Source: Cyprinodon diabolis (Eukaryota > Chordata > Actinopteri > Cyprinodontiformes > Cyprinodontidae). Taken from it: a stretch of DNA of 64,000 nt. Where the stretch lies: NCBI GenBank assembly GCA_030533445.1, contig CM060065.1, positions 1,817,710 through 1,881,709 on the forward strand, given 5' to 3'. The translations under genes were made by a program, and so were the position numbers. Position 1 is the first letter of the stretch, and the number at the start of each line of letters is the position of its first letter. Positions 44,933 through 57,255 of the stretch are shown here, one piece after another. Under the pieces are notes generated by a model, which was given only the letters and a program-made list of their open reading frames with translations, did no database searches and had not been told where the DNA came from.

Positions 44933-45656
44933 TAATAGGCATGAGTCAGTATGCCTGAAAGCTTGGATCCAGCCCTAACCTAGATACATCTGATTGATAT
45001 GTGTATGTATGTGAGGTATAATTGCTTATTGTCAATAAAAAAACATGTATTTAATAGCAAGAACAAAAGAAGATTCAGCAGGCTGCTCTCATTAGCAGCC
45101 ACAGTTATGATGCTGAAACGTGTTAAATTCCAGGCAGCATATCCTCTAAGAAAACAAAAATAAGGTGGAAGGAACTATTGTAATCATAGTTCATTTCAAT
45201 TTAACTACAATTTCTAATCAAAGTCGTCTTCATCTGTAATCAGATCAAAGGTAAAGTTGGACAGCCTCTAAGCCTGTGCATAGAGGAGCTCCATTTACTG
45301 ACATGAAGGAACCATCTCACAAATGTTCAAACAAAGGGCCGGATCTATCAAAGGTTTGCGTGTATTAAAACGTGAGCTATTTCACTGCGCACGCTAAAAA
45401 ATGTACAAACTGATCTATCAACAGCGTGCTAAAAGGATTTGGTCTTTAAAACGTGCTAAATAGCGCCTCTTATCCATTTAGTACTTTTTCTGCAATGAAT
45501 ATGCAATATGTGGCGTTTACACGCAAAAGTGCGTCTTGTGGAGGAGAACATGTAAATATATTAATTTAGCACTCGCAAAGTGATTTATCAAACCTGAAAG
45601 CAATTTTGCTAACGGTATCTGACTATATATTTAACACGTTTCAAAAGAAAGTGCAA

Positions 45657-46794
45657 ATGGTCTGTATGCGTAATTGCGCACACATGGCAGCGGTTATTGT
45701 CGCAAGAAGGAGACATGGAAATGAAGCAAGGAGACGCAGAGAACGCATTTTTTCACTCCGTGTGAATATTTTTGGAATGAAGGAGGAAACGATCATCAAA
45801 ACGTATCGTTTATCCAGCATTGCCATTTTGGAGCTGTTGGGGGAACTCCGAATGGATTTGGAGCCAGCCACAAGGAGGACCCACGCAATACCAGATATCA
45901 CTAAACTCCTTGCAACGTTGCACTTTTTTTGCATCTGGGTCATTCCAGCGTACGGTTGCAGCGAGAGCTGGGATCTCCCAATCTCGTTTTTCAGAAGTGC
46001 TGTCCGACGTTCTAAATGCCATGTGTCGCCGTATGAGAAAGGTCATTAGGTTTCCACACAACCGGCAGTCACTAAATGACACCAAACAAGGCTTTTTTGC
46101 AATCGCTGGATTTCCCGGAGTGATTGGAGCGATTGATTGCACCCATGTTCAACTTGTGCCCCTGCAGAAAGTGAGCATGTGTATAGGAATCGCAAACACA
46201 TGCATTCTTTGAATGTGCAGTGCGTTTGTGATGCCCAAGGCATCATTACCAACGTTGTGGCAAAATATCCCGGGTCAGTGCATGACTCTTTCATTTTAAG
46301 AAACAGCTACCTGTTTTCCAAGTTGCGTGATGGAGAGTTTGGAGATGGCTGGCTTGTAGGTGAGTCAAATATTTAGAAAAAGAAATAATTTCTTCATCAG
46401 TGTCGTATTCACCCAGATTTCTTTTTTAAGGCGACAGTGCATACCCCCTACATCCCTTCCTCCTGACACCCGTTCTCAACCCGACCACTGCTGGAGAAAT
46501 TGGATCAATGAGGCCCATATTCGCACCCGGAACATTGTGGAGCGCACCTTTGGGATCTTGAAGAGCAGGTTCCGATGTTTGGACCGTACTGGTCGAGCAC
46601 TGCTGTACAAGCCAGAAAAAGTTGCCCAGATTGTAGTGACCTGCTGCATGCTTCATAACATTGCCAAACAACACGGGCTGGAGCATCACGCCCTACCGGC
46701 GAATCCCGACCTCCCCCCTGCGCCTGTGGAGCAACATGCCAATACTGCGGGAATGCGTATGCGCAAAAATCTCATCCACAGTCACTTCTTGTGA
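45657..46794 (+). pseudogene. PIF/Harbinger DDE transposase (HARBI1-like), frameshifted
   Basis: The N-terminus (MVCMRNCAHMAAVIVARRRH) is followed by a helical region (AVRAGISQSRF-type block AARAGISQSRFSEVLSDVL). Catalytic blocks are all visible: first Asp in GAIDCTHV, second Asp in YPGSVHDSFI, Glu in NIVERTFGILKSRFRCL. They lie in different frames. One extra T in the T-run at about 45927 shifts the frame; a second shift is near 46165; a third is near 46490 before NEAHIRTRN. An intron with GT-AG ends (GTGAGT at about 46361, TTTTTTAAG at about 46432) joins GDGWLVG to DSAYPLHPFLLTP. The element is probably inactive unless the shifts are assembly errors. Confidence 0.85.
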
Positions 46795-47050
46795 GCCATT
46801 TGGTATGTGCATTTTTCTACAGGCCAATACAAAACACCTGTGTTTTTTTTTTGAGGGGGTGGGGGTGTCACTGTAACATTTAAATTTCTTAATGCACTAG
46901 TTTGTACAAACTACTAGTTTGAGCATCTAATTATGTTAAGTCCAGCAAAAGTTACACTTCCTTTAGATTAAGCAACATGGTAAAAGAAATATAGCCTTTT
47001 TTCCCCCACAAAGTGAAGAATCAAACAGACAACTTAAGTGTTGCAAGTAT

Positions 47051-48000
47051 TTATTTGTATCTCCTTTTACGCAGGTGGAACTTGCCCACAGTGCGCACTC
47101 CTTCCTCTGCGGTTCCTGGCTGCCTATTTGTTGCTGTGCCACTTTGTTGAGCCGTTTCTCCACCTGGATTGGGGGTAGTCATTGGCCGCATCCCTTCCCG
47201 TATCCCTCTTGCCACAGAATTGACAGCCATCGTCAGGGCAGACACTGCAGAGACCATCTGTCTGCAGTGGGTGGCTATGGTCTGAGTGTCGCGCCTTGCC
47301 GCCCGTGCCAACGTTGATGCCACACGCATCTCCCGTGCAATTGTCTGCAGGGCTGCAGACTGTTTTTTTTCTTCTTGCAGCAACTCCAAATCAATATGTT
47401 CCAGGCTCATACGAGGCCTCACGGGGGTGGCAGCTGCTACGGGGGGATTTGATGATGGCTGGACCTCTGATGCAGATTCTAAATGTAAAGCAAATGTTTA
47501 GTTACGTATTTGACTTGAAACAGCATTAAATTCACAGGTGGTGCATTCTTTTCAGTTCTGAATAAATCTTTTCAATAAACCTTTTCTGAGATTGTGCACC
47601 TACCGTGTCCTGCTGTTTGGTCAAGTGTGTCATACCCGGCAATCCCAGTGATTTGCTCCTCACAGAGCGTCAGCTGTACTTGTTCCTCAATGCTGGTCAG
47701 AGGCATCTCATCTACTGTGCCCCCTCCTGTTTTGTTCGCAGATGTTTTGTTATATGCCAGTTTTTCTTTGGTTCGCCTTCTAATATCCTGGTATCTTCTT
47801 TTTACTTCATCCACTGTTCGCAAGGTTTCACCAACAGCGTTTACTTTATGACAGATTTGTTCCCATATCGCGTTCCTCTGTGTGACAGTCACACCTCTTT
47901 GCTGTAGCTCACTTAAATGTTTGTTGGCTTCATCCACCAACACCTCCATTTCCATGGGGTCGAATTTTCTTTTGCGCTTTCTGCTGCCCGAACTCGCCAT
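47051..48000 (-). CDS. SANT/Myb-like protein of the Harbinger transposon
   Basis: Two exons: 48000-47604 (donor ACG|GTAGGTG) and 47478-47051 (acceptor ACATTTAG), in frame, 274 codons plus stop. I chose MASSGSRKRKRKFDPMEMEV as the start; an upstream in-frame ATG at 48069 would add 23 residues. It has a basic stretch (RKRKRKF) that can act as a nuclear signal, then a Myb/SANT-like trihelix region (VLVDEANKHLSELQQRG, AIWEQICHKVNAVG, VDEVKRRYQDIRRRTKEKL). The second exon encodes a helical C-terminus (HIDLELLQEEKKQSAALQTI) and ends HLRKRRYK. No stop or frameshift is seen, unlike the transposase beside it. It resembles NAIF1 and other Myb-like partners of HARBI1. Whether it is expressed is unknown. 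Confidence 0.8.
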
Positions 48001-48224
48001 GCCGCAAACCACAAAACGCGCAAAACCATCATTTAAATAGGGCGTCTCCAACAGTTTTGCACCTGCCACCAGTTACGCAATCACTCTTGTTAAATCACCC
48101 GCAAACCATGGTTCAGCCCCTCGCGCAAAATTCCAGTTTGCAAGCGCAAATTACTACACGCAAAATTGGATCTTGATAAATCCGGCCCAAAGACTTTTCA
48201 CATCGTTAAGAACAGTAAACTTTT

Positions 48225-49610
48225 TTTTTTTTTTACAGTGTTCTGTCTGGCATTGTGGCAATAAGAATAATTGTCTTGATGCCAAAAGGAGCCCAACAGA
48301 TTTTACGTTCACAAGTGTAGCGGTGTGGCTATTGCCATATTGCTCCACTTGTTTCATGCATATAAATTGCTTTATTATAATTATGCAGGGAGTTTTACAG
48401 TTTATATGGACACTGCAATGTAAGTAGAACAGAAAACCAGAAGAAGAAAAAGGAAAAAAAAAGAAAGGAGAAAAGATGAAAGAAAGAGGAGATAGAAAGG
48501 AGACAATGACAAAACATTTTCAGTCTGCTTCATCACCTGTAACGAGATGAAAAAAAGAACAGCACAACCAAAAGACACGGTACGAGATATACAATAAAGC
48601 AACACCTTGAAACTATCGCTAAAGTAATATTGTTAAGTCTGACATGTACTCTGTGTTACCTGAAGATATGAATGTGGGGTTTCTGTTTGGAAGTGAATCT
48701 CTAAGTACCTGAAGCCTAGCACCTGTAGTTGTTTGTGAGGGTGAACTTGTGCATGTAAAGTTTTAACCATAGAAAAAATGCTCAATAGTGGTTGTGGAGA
48801 GCCGGAGAGGCACCCCTCCCAGAGCACTGAGTGCAGCGCCGGGAGACCCAAAGCCCCAGGCGCCCAAAGGGACCCCAGAAGCGAAGGCACCAAGGCGGGG
48901 CCAGCCCCGGAAATCAGACCCCCACCAAGGGAGGAGGAGAGACAGCCACGAAGAAGCCCCCCAGCCACCGCCATGCCGGCGCCTCGGGGAGCCGCGGGTA
49001 CGAGTCCGCGGGCTCCGCCGGCAGCTGGCCACCCTGAAGTAGGGCCGGGCACCGAACACCGGCCCCCACGGCACCGACCGAAACGCCCCAGCCCCACAGA
49101 GCACCGAAACACGCCCCGCCCCCCGGCACCAAGCCCCGGCGACCGGCCGCACCACCCACCGTGACCACACCACCCAGGAAAAACACACAGGTGGCCCCGC
49201 CTGCAATCGGGGCCCATGCGCATCCGCCGCGAACCGGCCGCGAGGGCCGCGGGACCCCCCCAAAACGCCCCCCTGGCCAAAAGCGCAGCCCCACCCCACC
49301 AAGACCGGTGCCAACAGCGCGCAATGCAACACACCGCGCACAGAATCAACCCAAGAGCAGAAAAGCCACCCGGCGCAAAACCGCAAGAAGAGCAGACCGC
49401 AGACGGTGCAATCACCCCCCCCCCCCCCCCAGCAGCCCGAGGGGCAGCACAAAGCCAGAGCGGAGCGAATCACGCCGCTCACCCACCGGACGAAGCCAAA
49501 GCAGCACAGACACGTCTAGATGCGAAAGGGGATGGAGGATGCCGACCGTGGTGAGGCCCATAAAATAACCCCTCCCCCAGGTGGCCCTGACCCCCACCCC
49601 CCGAAAATGC
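48225..49610 (-). mobile_element. GC-rich interspersed repeat, copy 2
   Basis: Reverse-complement homologue of 18830-19575 and longer at its GC-rich 5' side (about 48800-49560, very C- and G-rich, with a C16 run at 49415-49430). The minus strand ends in an A-run at 48225 after TTATAATAAAGCAATTTATA. Long open frames in several phases (up to about 260 codons, for example 49415-48633) come from high GC content; none shows a known domain. The class is not identified; a LINE 3' end is possible. Confidence 0.65.
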
Positions 49611-50452
49611 CCTACATAGATGTGTGTTGTGAAAATGATGTAGATGGAAGTGTCTAAAATGCAAAATAAAATTGGGGTGGGGGACGTCATCAGAAGGTGT
49701 GGCCCTCCAGTAACGACCCCCTCCCCAAAAACCTACATGTGTGGCAGAGTGATGGAGCAGGCAGAGGGAGGATTTCGGGAATGGGGAGCAAAGGACTGGG
49801 GTGCTTGCTGCACTCCCAGGGAGCCAGCTCCCCCGCTGACTCCAATAGGCACCCCTGTTCCCCGAGAGCCCCTCCAGAGAACAGTAAACTACCATCTACC
49901 TCCTTTGTAAGGAAGCAGTTTTAAGCTGATTACTGTAGAAACTAGCCAGGAACCAACTCGCCCATGCTGTGCTCCAGTCGAACTCAGAAGTTGGATTTAT
50001 GGATTTATGAACAGGACATTGCAACCGGAAAGCTTTCAAAGTTGTAGGTATGACTGTAGGCAGCAGCACAGCTTAGTGTTTTACTGTAAGACCCAAGCAA
50101 CCGTTTCAGTGAGGGAACAAAATAAAAAAAAAAACTTCTCTAAATGTTCCAAGACCAGAAGAGACATTTAGGAGTGCTCAAACTTCTTCCAATCTCCACT
50201 GACCGTTTCACCCACTTTTAAATAGCTGTATAGAGTGGGACTATATGGTGGACTTTACACCGACTCAGTTAACTGAACGTTTGGATAGATGATCAGTACT
50301 TTTAACTCCCTGATGGAAACTTCAAAGAACCAATAATACCAATTTGACACAATTGGTCAAAAATGGACACCAGCAGCATTTTATTTATTTGAAACGTTTT
50401 ATGTGGGCGACCTTGAAATCATTATATTGATCATCGGTAATAACGCTTTGGT
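49611..50452. other. No gene recognised
   Basis: The first 300 bp is C- and G-rich like the adjacent repeat and may be its continuation. The rest is mixed DNA with no coding match. Confidence 0.4.
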
Positions 50453-50630
50453 GTCATGATCTTGGCTCTGATGACAGGCTGGATTACTCATTTCATTCTC
50501 CTGCCTAGCTCCGCCAAGTCTCTCATTACCGCTCATCTGAGCCACCTGCTCCAGGTTCTATTTAACCAGCCCTCTAACCGGTCATCAGTGCCAGATTATT
50601 CTCGAGCCTTCGGTGAGATTTCTCTAGCGC
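50453..50630 (+). mobile_element. Partial LTR
   Basis: Starts TGTCATGATCTTGGC like other LTRs of this window (on the opposite strand), has CCACCTGCTCC and a TATA-like TCTATTTAACC at about 50558, then is cut by the hAT fragment at 50631. No second LTR or internal region is visible. Confidence 0.4.
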
Positions 50631-51060
50631 AGTGTTTCCCAAACTATTTGTGTCCAAGACACAGCAAACCAACCAAAAAAAGTTCAAGGCACACTTGTGA
50701 AAATAGACTATAACATTAGTTATCACTCATATCATCTGTAAAGTTCATAATTATTTACTAATGCCAAGTAAAATATAACAAAGACAACTATATTACTCAT
50801 ATCTGACATCTACCAGAATTTGGACAGCTCCACTTATGTCAGCAGATTTGTCTTTTTGTAGGGAAAATCTGCTGCTTGCCTGCAGTTTCTCCTTCAAGTG
50901 TTGTTCAATGCCCACAGACATGTCGTAGATTCTTCTCTTGATAATAATATCAGACACCGGCACAGTGGACAGCTCATTTATAGCATCTGGACCCAGCATG
51001 ACACCTGCTATCTTTTCCAAGGGGGTAGGATGAAAGCACTGCACAGGGTATTAACATGGG
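50631..51060 (-). pseudogene. hAT (ZBED-type) transposase fragment
   Basis: The left terminus is CAGTGTTTCCCAAACTATTT, typical of hAT ends. The minus strand 51044-50793 encodes DAINELSTVPVSDIIIKRRI, YDMSVGIEQHLKEKL and FSLQKDKSADISG. This corresponds to the TVSRRI-DM-DI---L--KL--S--F-LQ-DE-TDI block of ZBED5/FAM200-like hAT transposases; the expected acidic DE is DK here. The right end is missing. Confidence 0.65.
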
Positions 51061-51169
51061 TATTTATTTAGATGGGTATTCGCACTCTTAAGCCTCCCTG
51101 GTAAGGACCTATTCCGCCGTTCTGGAAAGGAGGGTCCGTCGGATAGTCGAATCTCGGATTCAGGAAGAG

Positions 51170-51735
51170 CAGTTTTTCGTCCTGGCCGTTGAACACTGGA
51201 TCAGCCCTACCCCCTAGAATTTCTAGACACAGCCAGGGTGTTGAGGGGATCTGTTTTGGTGGCCTTATGATTGCATCTTTGTTATTCGCAATTGATGTGG
51301 CTCTGTTGGCTTCATCAGGGCGTGATCTACAGAGTGTAAACTGGGATGAGGATCAGTGTCTTCAAATCCGAGACCATGGTCTTGAGCCACAAAATTGGTA
51401 GAGTGCCTTCTCCGGGTTGGGGAGGATGGACTGCCCCTAGTGGAGGAGTGTAGAGCTGCTGCTCCTCCACATCGAGAGGAGCCAGTTGAGGTGGCTCTGG
51501 CATCTGATTAGGATACCTTCTGGACGTCTCCCTGGTGAGGTCTTCCAGGCACATCCCACCTGGAGGAGCCCCATGGGGAGACCCAGGACACGCTGGAGGG
51601 ACTATGTTTCTTGGCTGGCCTGGGAGCACCTTGGGATTCCCCCGGAGGAGCTGGCCTAAGTGGCTGGGGAGAGGGACGTCTGGGGCTCCCTACTGAAGCT
51701 GCTACCCCCGACCCTGGATAAGCGGAAGAAGATGG
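51170..51735 (+). mobile_element. LINE C-terminal fragment
   Basis: Encodes decayed CFGGLMIASLLFAIDVALLA (RT region), then a block equivalent to SQLRWLWHL, RPRTRWRDYVSWLAWEHLG (with changes), IPPEELA-VAGERDVWGSL and LLPPTLDKRKKMDGM. The order matches the C-terminal end of the fish LINE seen at 22.8 kb. It ends in GGATAAGCGGAAGAAGATGG, the family 3' tail. Several frameshifts are present. Confidence 0.7.
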
Positions 51736-53053
51736 ATGGAATGATGGTATTTATAGCTAGCAATAGCTATTTTAGCTATTACGCAAATATAAAAAACATG
51801 TATTTCACAGGGTATTAAATGGTAAATGCACATTACATTTTGCACCAGTTATTGCAGTTGTAGTGTGGCATTGTAGAGTCTGGTTGCAGTAGGTATGAAT
51901 GACCTGAAGTGGCACTCCTTTTTCCAAACAGGGTGTAAAAAAAAAAACAGTTTAGTGCTGTATAAGATTTCTTTTTAATACAGCTGCCAAACTCACCCAG
52001 AGCCATAGCTCTGTTGAACCTTCCATTCCACCTGCTCTTAGCAGCAATGATTTTATGGGATTCTTTATAAATAAGATGGATCTTATTAAAAATAAGATCA
52101 TAAGCACTCCTCTATCCACGATTGTATCTGAGGTAGTCATGGAATCTGAACTGGGTTTAGACTGCTTTGATCCAGTTGAACTTTCAGAGTTTGCAAAACT
52201 ATTGTCTTCATCTAAGCCTTCAACTTGGATTTTAGATCCAGTTCCAACCAGGTTATTTAAGGAGGTATTCCCTTTGATCTCCTCCTCCATTTTAGATGTG
52301 ATTAATCTATCTCTGTTACAGGGATATGTACCAAAGGCTTTTAAGGTTGCTGGAATTAAACCTCTGCTTAAGAAACCGTCTCTTGACCCAGATGACTTGG
52401 TCAATTATAGACCTATATCCAATCTTCCTTTCTTATCCAAAATTCTTGAGAAAGTAGTTGCCAAACAGATTTGCGACCACTTACACCATAATGAACTTTT
52501 TGAAGAGTTTAAGTCTGGCTTTAGAGCTCATCATAGCACTGAAACAGCTCTGGTGAAAGTCACTAATGATATTCTCATGGCCTCAGATAATGGACTTGTA
52601 TCTGTGCTCGTCCTGTTGGATCTCAGTGCTGCATTTGATACAGTTGATCATAATATTATTTTAGAAAGACTTGAATATTTTGTTGGAATTAAAGGAACAG
52701 CACTAGACTGGTTTAAATCTGATCTATCTGATCGAATTTAGTTTGTTCATGTTAATGATAGATCTTCAACACGCTCAAAGGTTACCTGTGGAGTACCACA
52801 GGGATCAGTGCTAGGACCAATTCTCTTTACTTTATACATGCTCCCAATTGGTAGAATTATTAGACAGCATGGGATTAATTTCCACTGTTATGCTGATGAT
52901 ACCCAGCTATATCTGTCTATAAATCCAGATGAAGCTAACCCATTACATAGATTACAGGCATGTCTGAAGACATAAAAACCTGGATGACTCTTAACTTTCT
53001 GCTTCTGAATGCAGACAAAACAGAAGTTATAGTCTTTGGACCAGAGTCTCTGA

Positions 53054-55856
53054 AATGACTGAGAATATTTTAAATGGACTATAGCTGGACACTTTGCATA
53101 GAGGGGGTGCAGTCGAATTCAACACCTTCAGGAACTGTGTACTGCTGAGTTTTGGGAACGCAGCAGCGAGTGAGAGTACAATCCTGTGCTCTGAGCAGAT
53201 GAACAATTCAATATGACATTTCCTCTTGAAGGGAGGAACATCTTTGACGCTCTGTTTCCTTCTACCTCTATGTGATACTGCTGATGACACAGGTAAAGAC
53301 TTATCCTTCAGGGGGTGTGGGGACACATGGCCCCCAAGACTCTTATGGTTCAAAGCTGCTGTGGTAACAAAGGCAAACCTGATGGACTTGTCTGAACATC
53401 GAACTTTTTTGAATGTTGGAGAGGATCAATGCTCCAAGATACACTTTCTCTTCCAAACCAGTAGCGGAATGGCTTCTGACCAGTTTCCCACATATAGATC
53501 CACTCACATAGACACACACACACATACTGTCATGTAACGACACACACACACTGTTAATGACTCGAAGAACTCACAAGGGTCCACATGGGAATGAGGTTTT
53601 CTTTCATGCACTAACATTCACGGATACAAGGATATAGGGGAGTTTTTGAAGAGGGGTAATCTGCACCAAACTGGGTCTTTCTTAGAGATTTGAAGAACTT
53701 TTAATCATTTTCAATGGGGAGGGGATAAATGTAAACTAAAATGCAGTTATAAGTTTAGACGAAACTAAAACTTAATATGCTATGATGTAGGAATATTTTA
53801 AAATTTCTTTATTTAATCCATGAATTGAATGCTACAATGTGTAATAAAGGGTTAAATGTTTTCTAAATATCTACAGGTTCCTTGAATGAGATTATATTAG
53901 TTGCAGTGATTTTTAGCTTATATGGACAAAATAATGAGCTGAAACATCCACAGGATGTTCAGGCTGAATACGTACTGGTATAAATAACTTTCAACTGCCA
54001 GGCATCGGAGGGTAGGTTATGTTTAATGTTTATGGGGATTTTTTATTTTTTTTATTGATTTATTTATTTTCTTTTTTTTTTTTGGAATAGACACTGAACT
54101 GATCTGCTGAAAAAAACACAGAGTCCATGGATTATTAATTTAAATGTAGTAAATTTAATGGTGATTTAAGGGGTAAAGGGAAGGTAATTGTGGATAAGAA
54201 TATCTGGATGTGACTGCACTTAAATTTTGAGTGAATAAAGAATTGCTCATTGAAGACATTGTTTATCGTGATAAGAACACTGACTGCACTCTCTGTGTGT
54301 CGAAGGATCCCGGAGGAAAGGATTGATGAACTGTGATGAGAACAGTCCATGAGAACCACCACATGGATTCAGCATCTATCCGCCATTGGACAGCATGGAG
54401 ACCAAATGAGCTGTGGAGGAGGCCATACGGGACTCTGATTGATTAATTGGATTGATGAGTGATAGAGACACTGAAAGAATTCATCATCATCAGTGATATT
54501 CATCATTTGTTTTTAACTCGGACCAGGATAATTCTTGATTTTACCTAATTGGGATGTATATGTTTTGATTTATTTTGATTCTGTTTTGATGAAAATCATG
54601 GAAATATTTTGCTCCAGACCCACCAAGATCAAGTTTTATGCCACGTTTTCTTTGATGTAGAAAGACTCTGAACCTGATTGGCTTACAGGTTCTTTAAGTA
54701 GTTGGTAATGATAATTATCAGATTCAAAACGGGGTTTTTCTTGCTCAGATTGGCTAAGAGTGGGATTTCCCTGGGGTCACCCCGGTTTTTACTACCTTTT
54801 AGAGAGGGTAGGGTTTTCCGGTGGAGAACGGCCCGACCTGTCCTGTGATGTCCCCTACTGTGACTGACTGATTGGTAAAGTTGGATGGATGGTTTATCCA
54901 TGATGACCGGTCACATTTAGGAGGCCTCCAGGTGGGAGTGAGAGTAGATGAATTTGGCCTTATTAGATTTATAGGCTTAGGTTATCTAGTCTAAGGTAAC
55001 CTAAAATAATGTGCGCATAGGAAACTAAAACAGCTTTCCTTTAATTAGATGAAACCCAAATTGTAGTTAAATGCTGAAACTGTGGTCTTGAGTGAGAACA
55101 TTTGGTCTGTGAAGCTTTGATTGTGATTACTTTTGATCCCTAATTAATGATACATCACTAATTGTAGATGCTCTCTGAGTCACCCGGTCCTTTAAAGATG
55201 TGTCGCTTCCTGTGTTTTTAAGTTACCTGTAAAAACGGTAACTTATCAGGGGGAGTTGTTAGATTTTATTATTTATACATCATGTGCACTGTTAATTTGA
55301 TAGTCAGATTAGACAGAGCAGAAGGCCTTCCTTCACATTGTGGATGTCGCGGTGTGTATGGAGGTCATCTAATCAGGACTGCCTTCGTGTCTTTAAGAAT
55401 ACACAGGATATGGGCACATCTTGGAGCCGGTCTGATAGAGGAGAGCTATCTGTAACCCTGAGACAGAGAGGCAACCTGCATGGAGTTCAAGACATGGATG
55501 GCGTGTCAGTTTCTGATACGGACAGCTAAGCATCCACATGATGCAACACAGACTCAGAAGGTATAAGAAGCAGGAGATGACGTTGTTCGGGGCTCAAACT
55601 TTGCCGGACGCTTGCGGACGTGATTTTTGAGACCACAGCTGTGCAAGCTCTAAGCATTTTCTCTGTCCTGTAAAAACCTGATCTGGAATAAACTCTGTTA
55701 CTTTTTTACTCCTGTTTTTATAGTCCTTTTTATACGGTTTTACCCAGTTTGAGTTAAGAGTAGTAAATAACTTGCTCCCAGGAAAAGAACTGGTGAGGAG
55801 GCACCCGGGGCGCTACAGCCTTCCTTCCAAGGGGACAAATCCTCCTCATTTTAACA
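53054..55856 (+). mobile_element. LTR-bearing insertion in the L2, internal region decayed
   Basis: About 2.8 kb interrupts the L2 frame. It ends in a 600-bp LTR; the 2.2 kb before it has no recognised gag, pol or env motif and only short frames. No matching LTR exists at the left boundary, so the element is 5'-truncated or has lost that end. The best target-duplication candidate is only AAAT and weak. It may be an old endogenous-retrovirus-like or LTR-retrotransposon 3' end. Confidence 0.55.
55257..55856 (+). mobile_element. 600-bp LTR with polypurine tract
   Basis: Starts TGTTAGATTTTATT and ends TCATTTTAACA, giving TGTTA...TAACA ends. The purine tract CAGGGGGAG lies just before it, as expected for a 3' LTR. 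Internal signals in order: a TATA-like GTATAAGAAG at 55561 and AATAAA at 55687-55692, giving plausible U3, R and U5 regions. Confidence 0.65.
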
Positions 55857-57255
55857 AATTGGTCAGTCACTTCATTTGGATGGGATTAAACTGATTTCAG
55901 ATAATAAAGTAAAAAATCTTGGTGTTGTTTTTGATCAGGACCTGTCATTTAAATCCCAGATCAAAGAGGTTTCTAGAATTTCCTTCTTTCATCTGAGGAA
56001 CATTGCAAAAATGAGCAATCTCCTGTCCAGGGGTGATGCTGAGAAACTAGTCCATGCATTTGTTACTTCAAGGCTGGACTATTGTAATTCTTTACTATCA
56101 GGAAGTCCACAAACTGTAGTTAAAAGCCTTCAGCTGATCCAAAATGCTGCAGCCAGAGTTCTGATGAAAATTAAAAAGAGAGATCATATCTCTCCTATCC
56201 TGGCTTCTCTTCATTGGCTTCCTGTTAAATCAAGAATTGAATTTAAAATCCTCCTTCTCACATATAAAGCCTTAAATGGCCAAGCTCCATCTTATATCAG
56301 AGATCTGATTGTTCCTTATGTTCCTAACAGAGCACTTCGCTCTCAATCTGCAGGTTTACTAGTGGTTCCTAGAACTTCTAAAAGTAGAATGGGAGGCAGA
56401 TCTTTTAGTTATCAGGCTCCTCTCCTGTGGAACCAACTACCAGTTTTAGTCCGTGAGGCAGACACCCTGTCTACTTTTAAGGCTAGGCTTAAAACTTTCC
56501 TTTTTGATAAAGCTTCTAGTTAGAGTGGCTCAGGTTATCCTGATCTATCTCTATAGTTCTGCTGCTATAGGCTTAGACTGCTGGAGGACATAGGGACCCC
56601 TTTTTCATCATTCTGCTTCATTCTATCTCTATTCTCCCACTCTGCAGAATCTGTTAGTTCAATCTCTAACGTTCTGCTCTCTCTGCTTTTTCTCATAGTA
56701 GCTTCATCTGGTCTGTTCCTGTTTGGCTGTGACTCCATCCTGGAGAGAAATATCAGCTGTGCTGCTGCCATCAACACCTTTGTTTCTAGATGTTGGAGCT
56801 TGGCCTGTTTTCCAGTGTAGTCCTGTTTCTCTGACTGTGACTAACTGGATGTGCTCTCTTCATCCTCTGACATGGGAGCTGGCTCGGAGCTCGTCTGCCT
56901 GGCTGTGTGTTTCCTGGACGGGGCCGCCTGTGGAGCTGGTTGACAGTTGCCTTTTGTATCTATGCTTCTTTTTCTATGTCTGCTTCTGTCTCCTTGAACC
57001 CCAGTCGGCCTCAGCAGATTGCCGCTCACACTGAGCCTGGTTCTGCTGGAGGTTTCTTCCTGTTCAAAGGGAGTTTTTCCTCTCCACTGTCGCTACAAGC
57101 ATGCTTAGTGTGAGGGATTGCTGAAGAGTCAATGAGTCGATGCAATCAGCTGGTTTTCCTTAGATAGAAAACTTTGCATCAATCTGACTGGATGATCTGG
57201 TTGAATTGTCTCTATAAAGTGACTTGAGATGAAATGTCAAATAAAGTGAATTGAA

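Larger units (their letters stand above)
45336..48188. mobile_element. PIF/Harbinger transposon with two genes
   Basis: A 2,853-bp element with inverted ends GGGCCGGATCTATCAA and, reversed, GGGCCGGATTTATCAA (15 of 16), flanked by AAA on both sides (45333-45335, 48189-48191). It carries a Harbinger DDE transposase on the plus strand and a SANT/Myb-like DNA-binding protein on the minus strand, converging, the standard two-gene layout of animal Harbinger elements. In known elements the Myb-like protein carries the transposase into the nucleus and recognises the ends. Confidence 0.92.
51955..57255 (+). pseudogene. L2 LINE (longest copy), interrupted by an LTR insertion
   Basis: The first part, 51955-53053, encodes reverse transcriptase: [87 protein letters not shown] and [12 protein letters not shown] stop interrupts it at 52739 (TAG, probably a Gln codon) and a 1-bp loss occurs near 52969. 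After a 2.8-kb insertion it resumes at 55857 with MDGIKLISDNKVKNLGVVFD through TRLDYCNSLLSG-type and SLHWLPVKSRIEFKILLLTY to LKTFLFDKASS, stop at 56521. A 730-bp 3' UTR follows. No endonuclease domain remains, so it is 5'-truncated. This copy supplies the reference for the other L2 pieces. Confidence 0.9.

Noticed and set aside
48633..49482. Glycine/arginine-rich frames of 239-260 codons
   Set aside because: High GC content removes stops in several frames at once; no domain, and the DNA belongs to a dispersed repeat.
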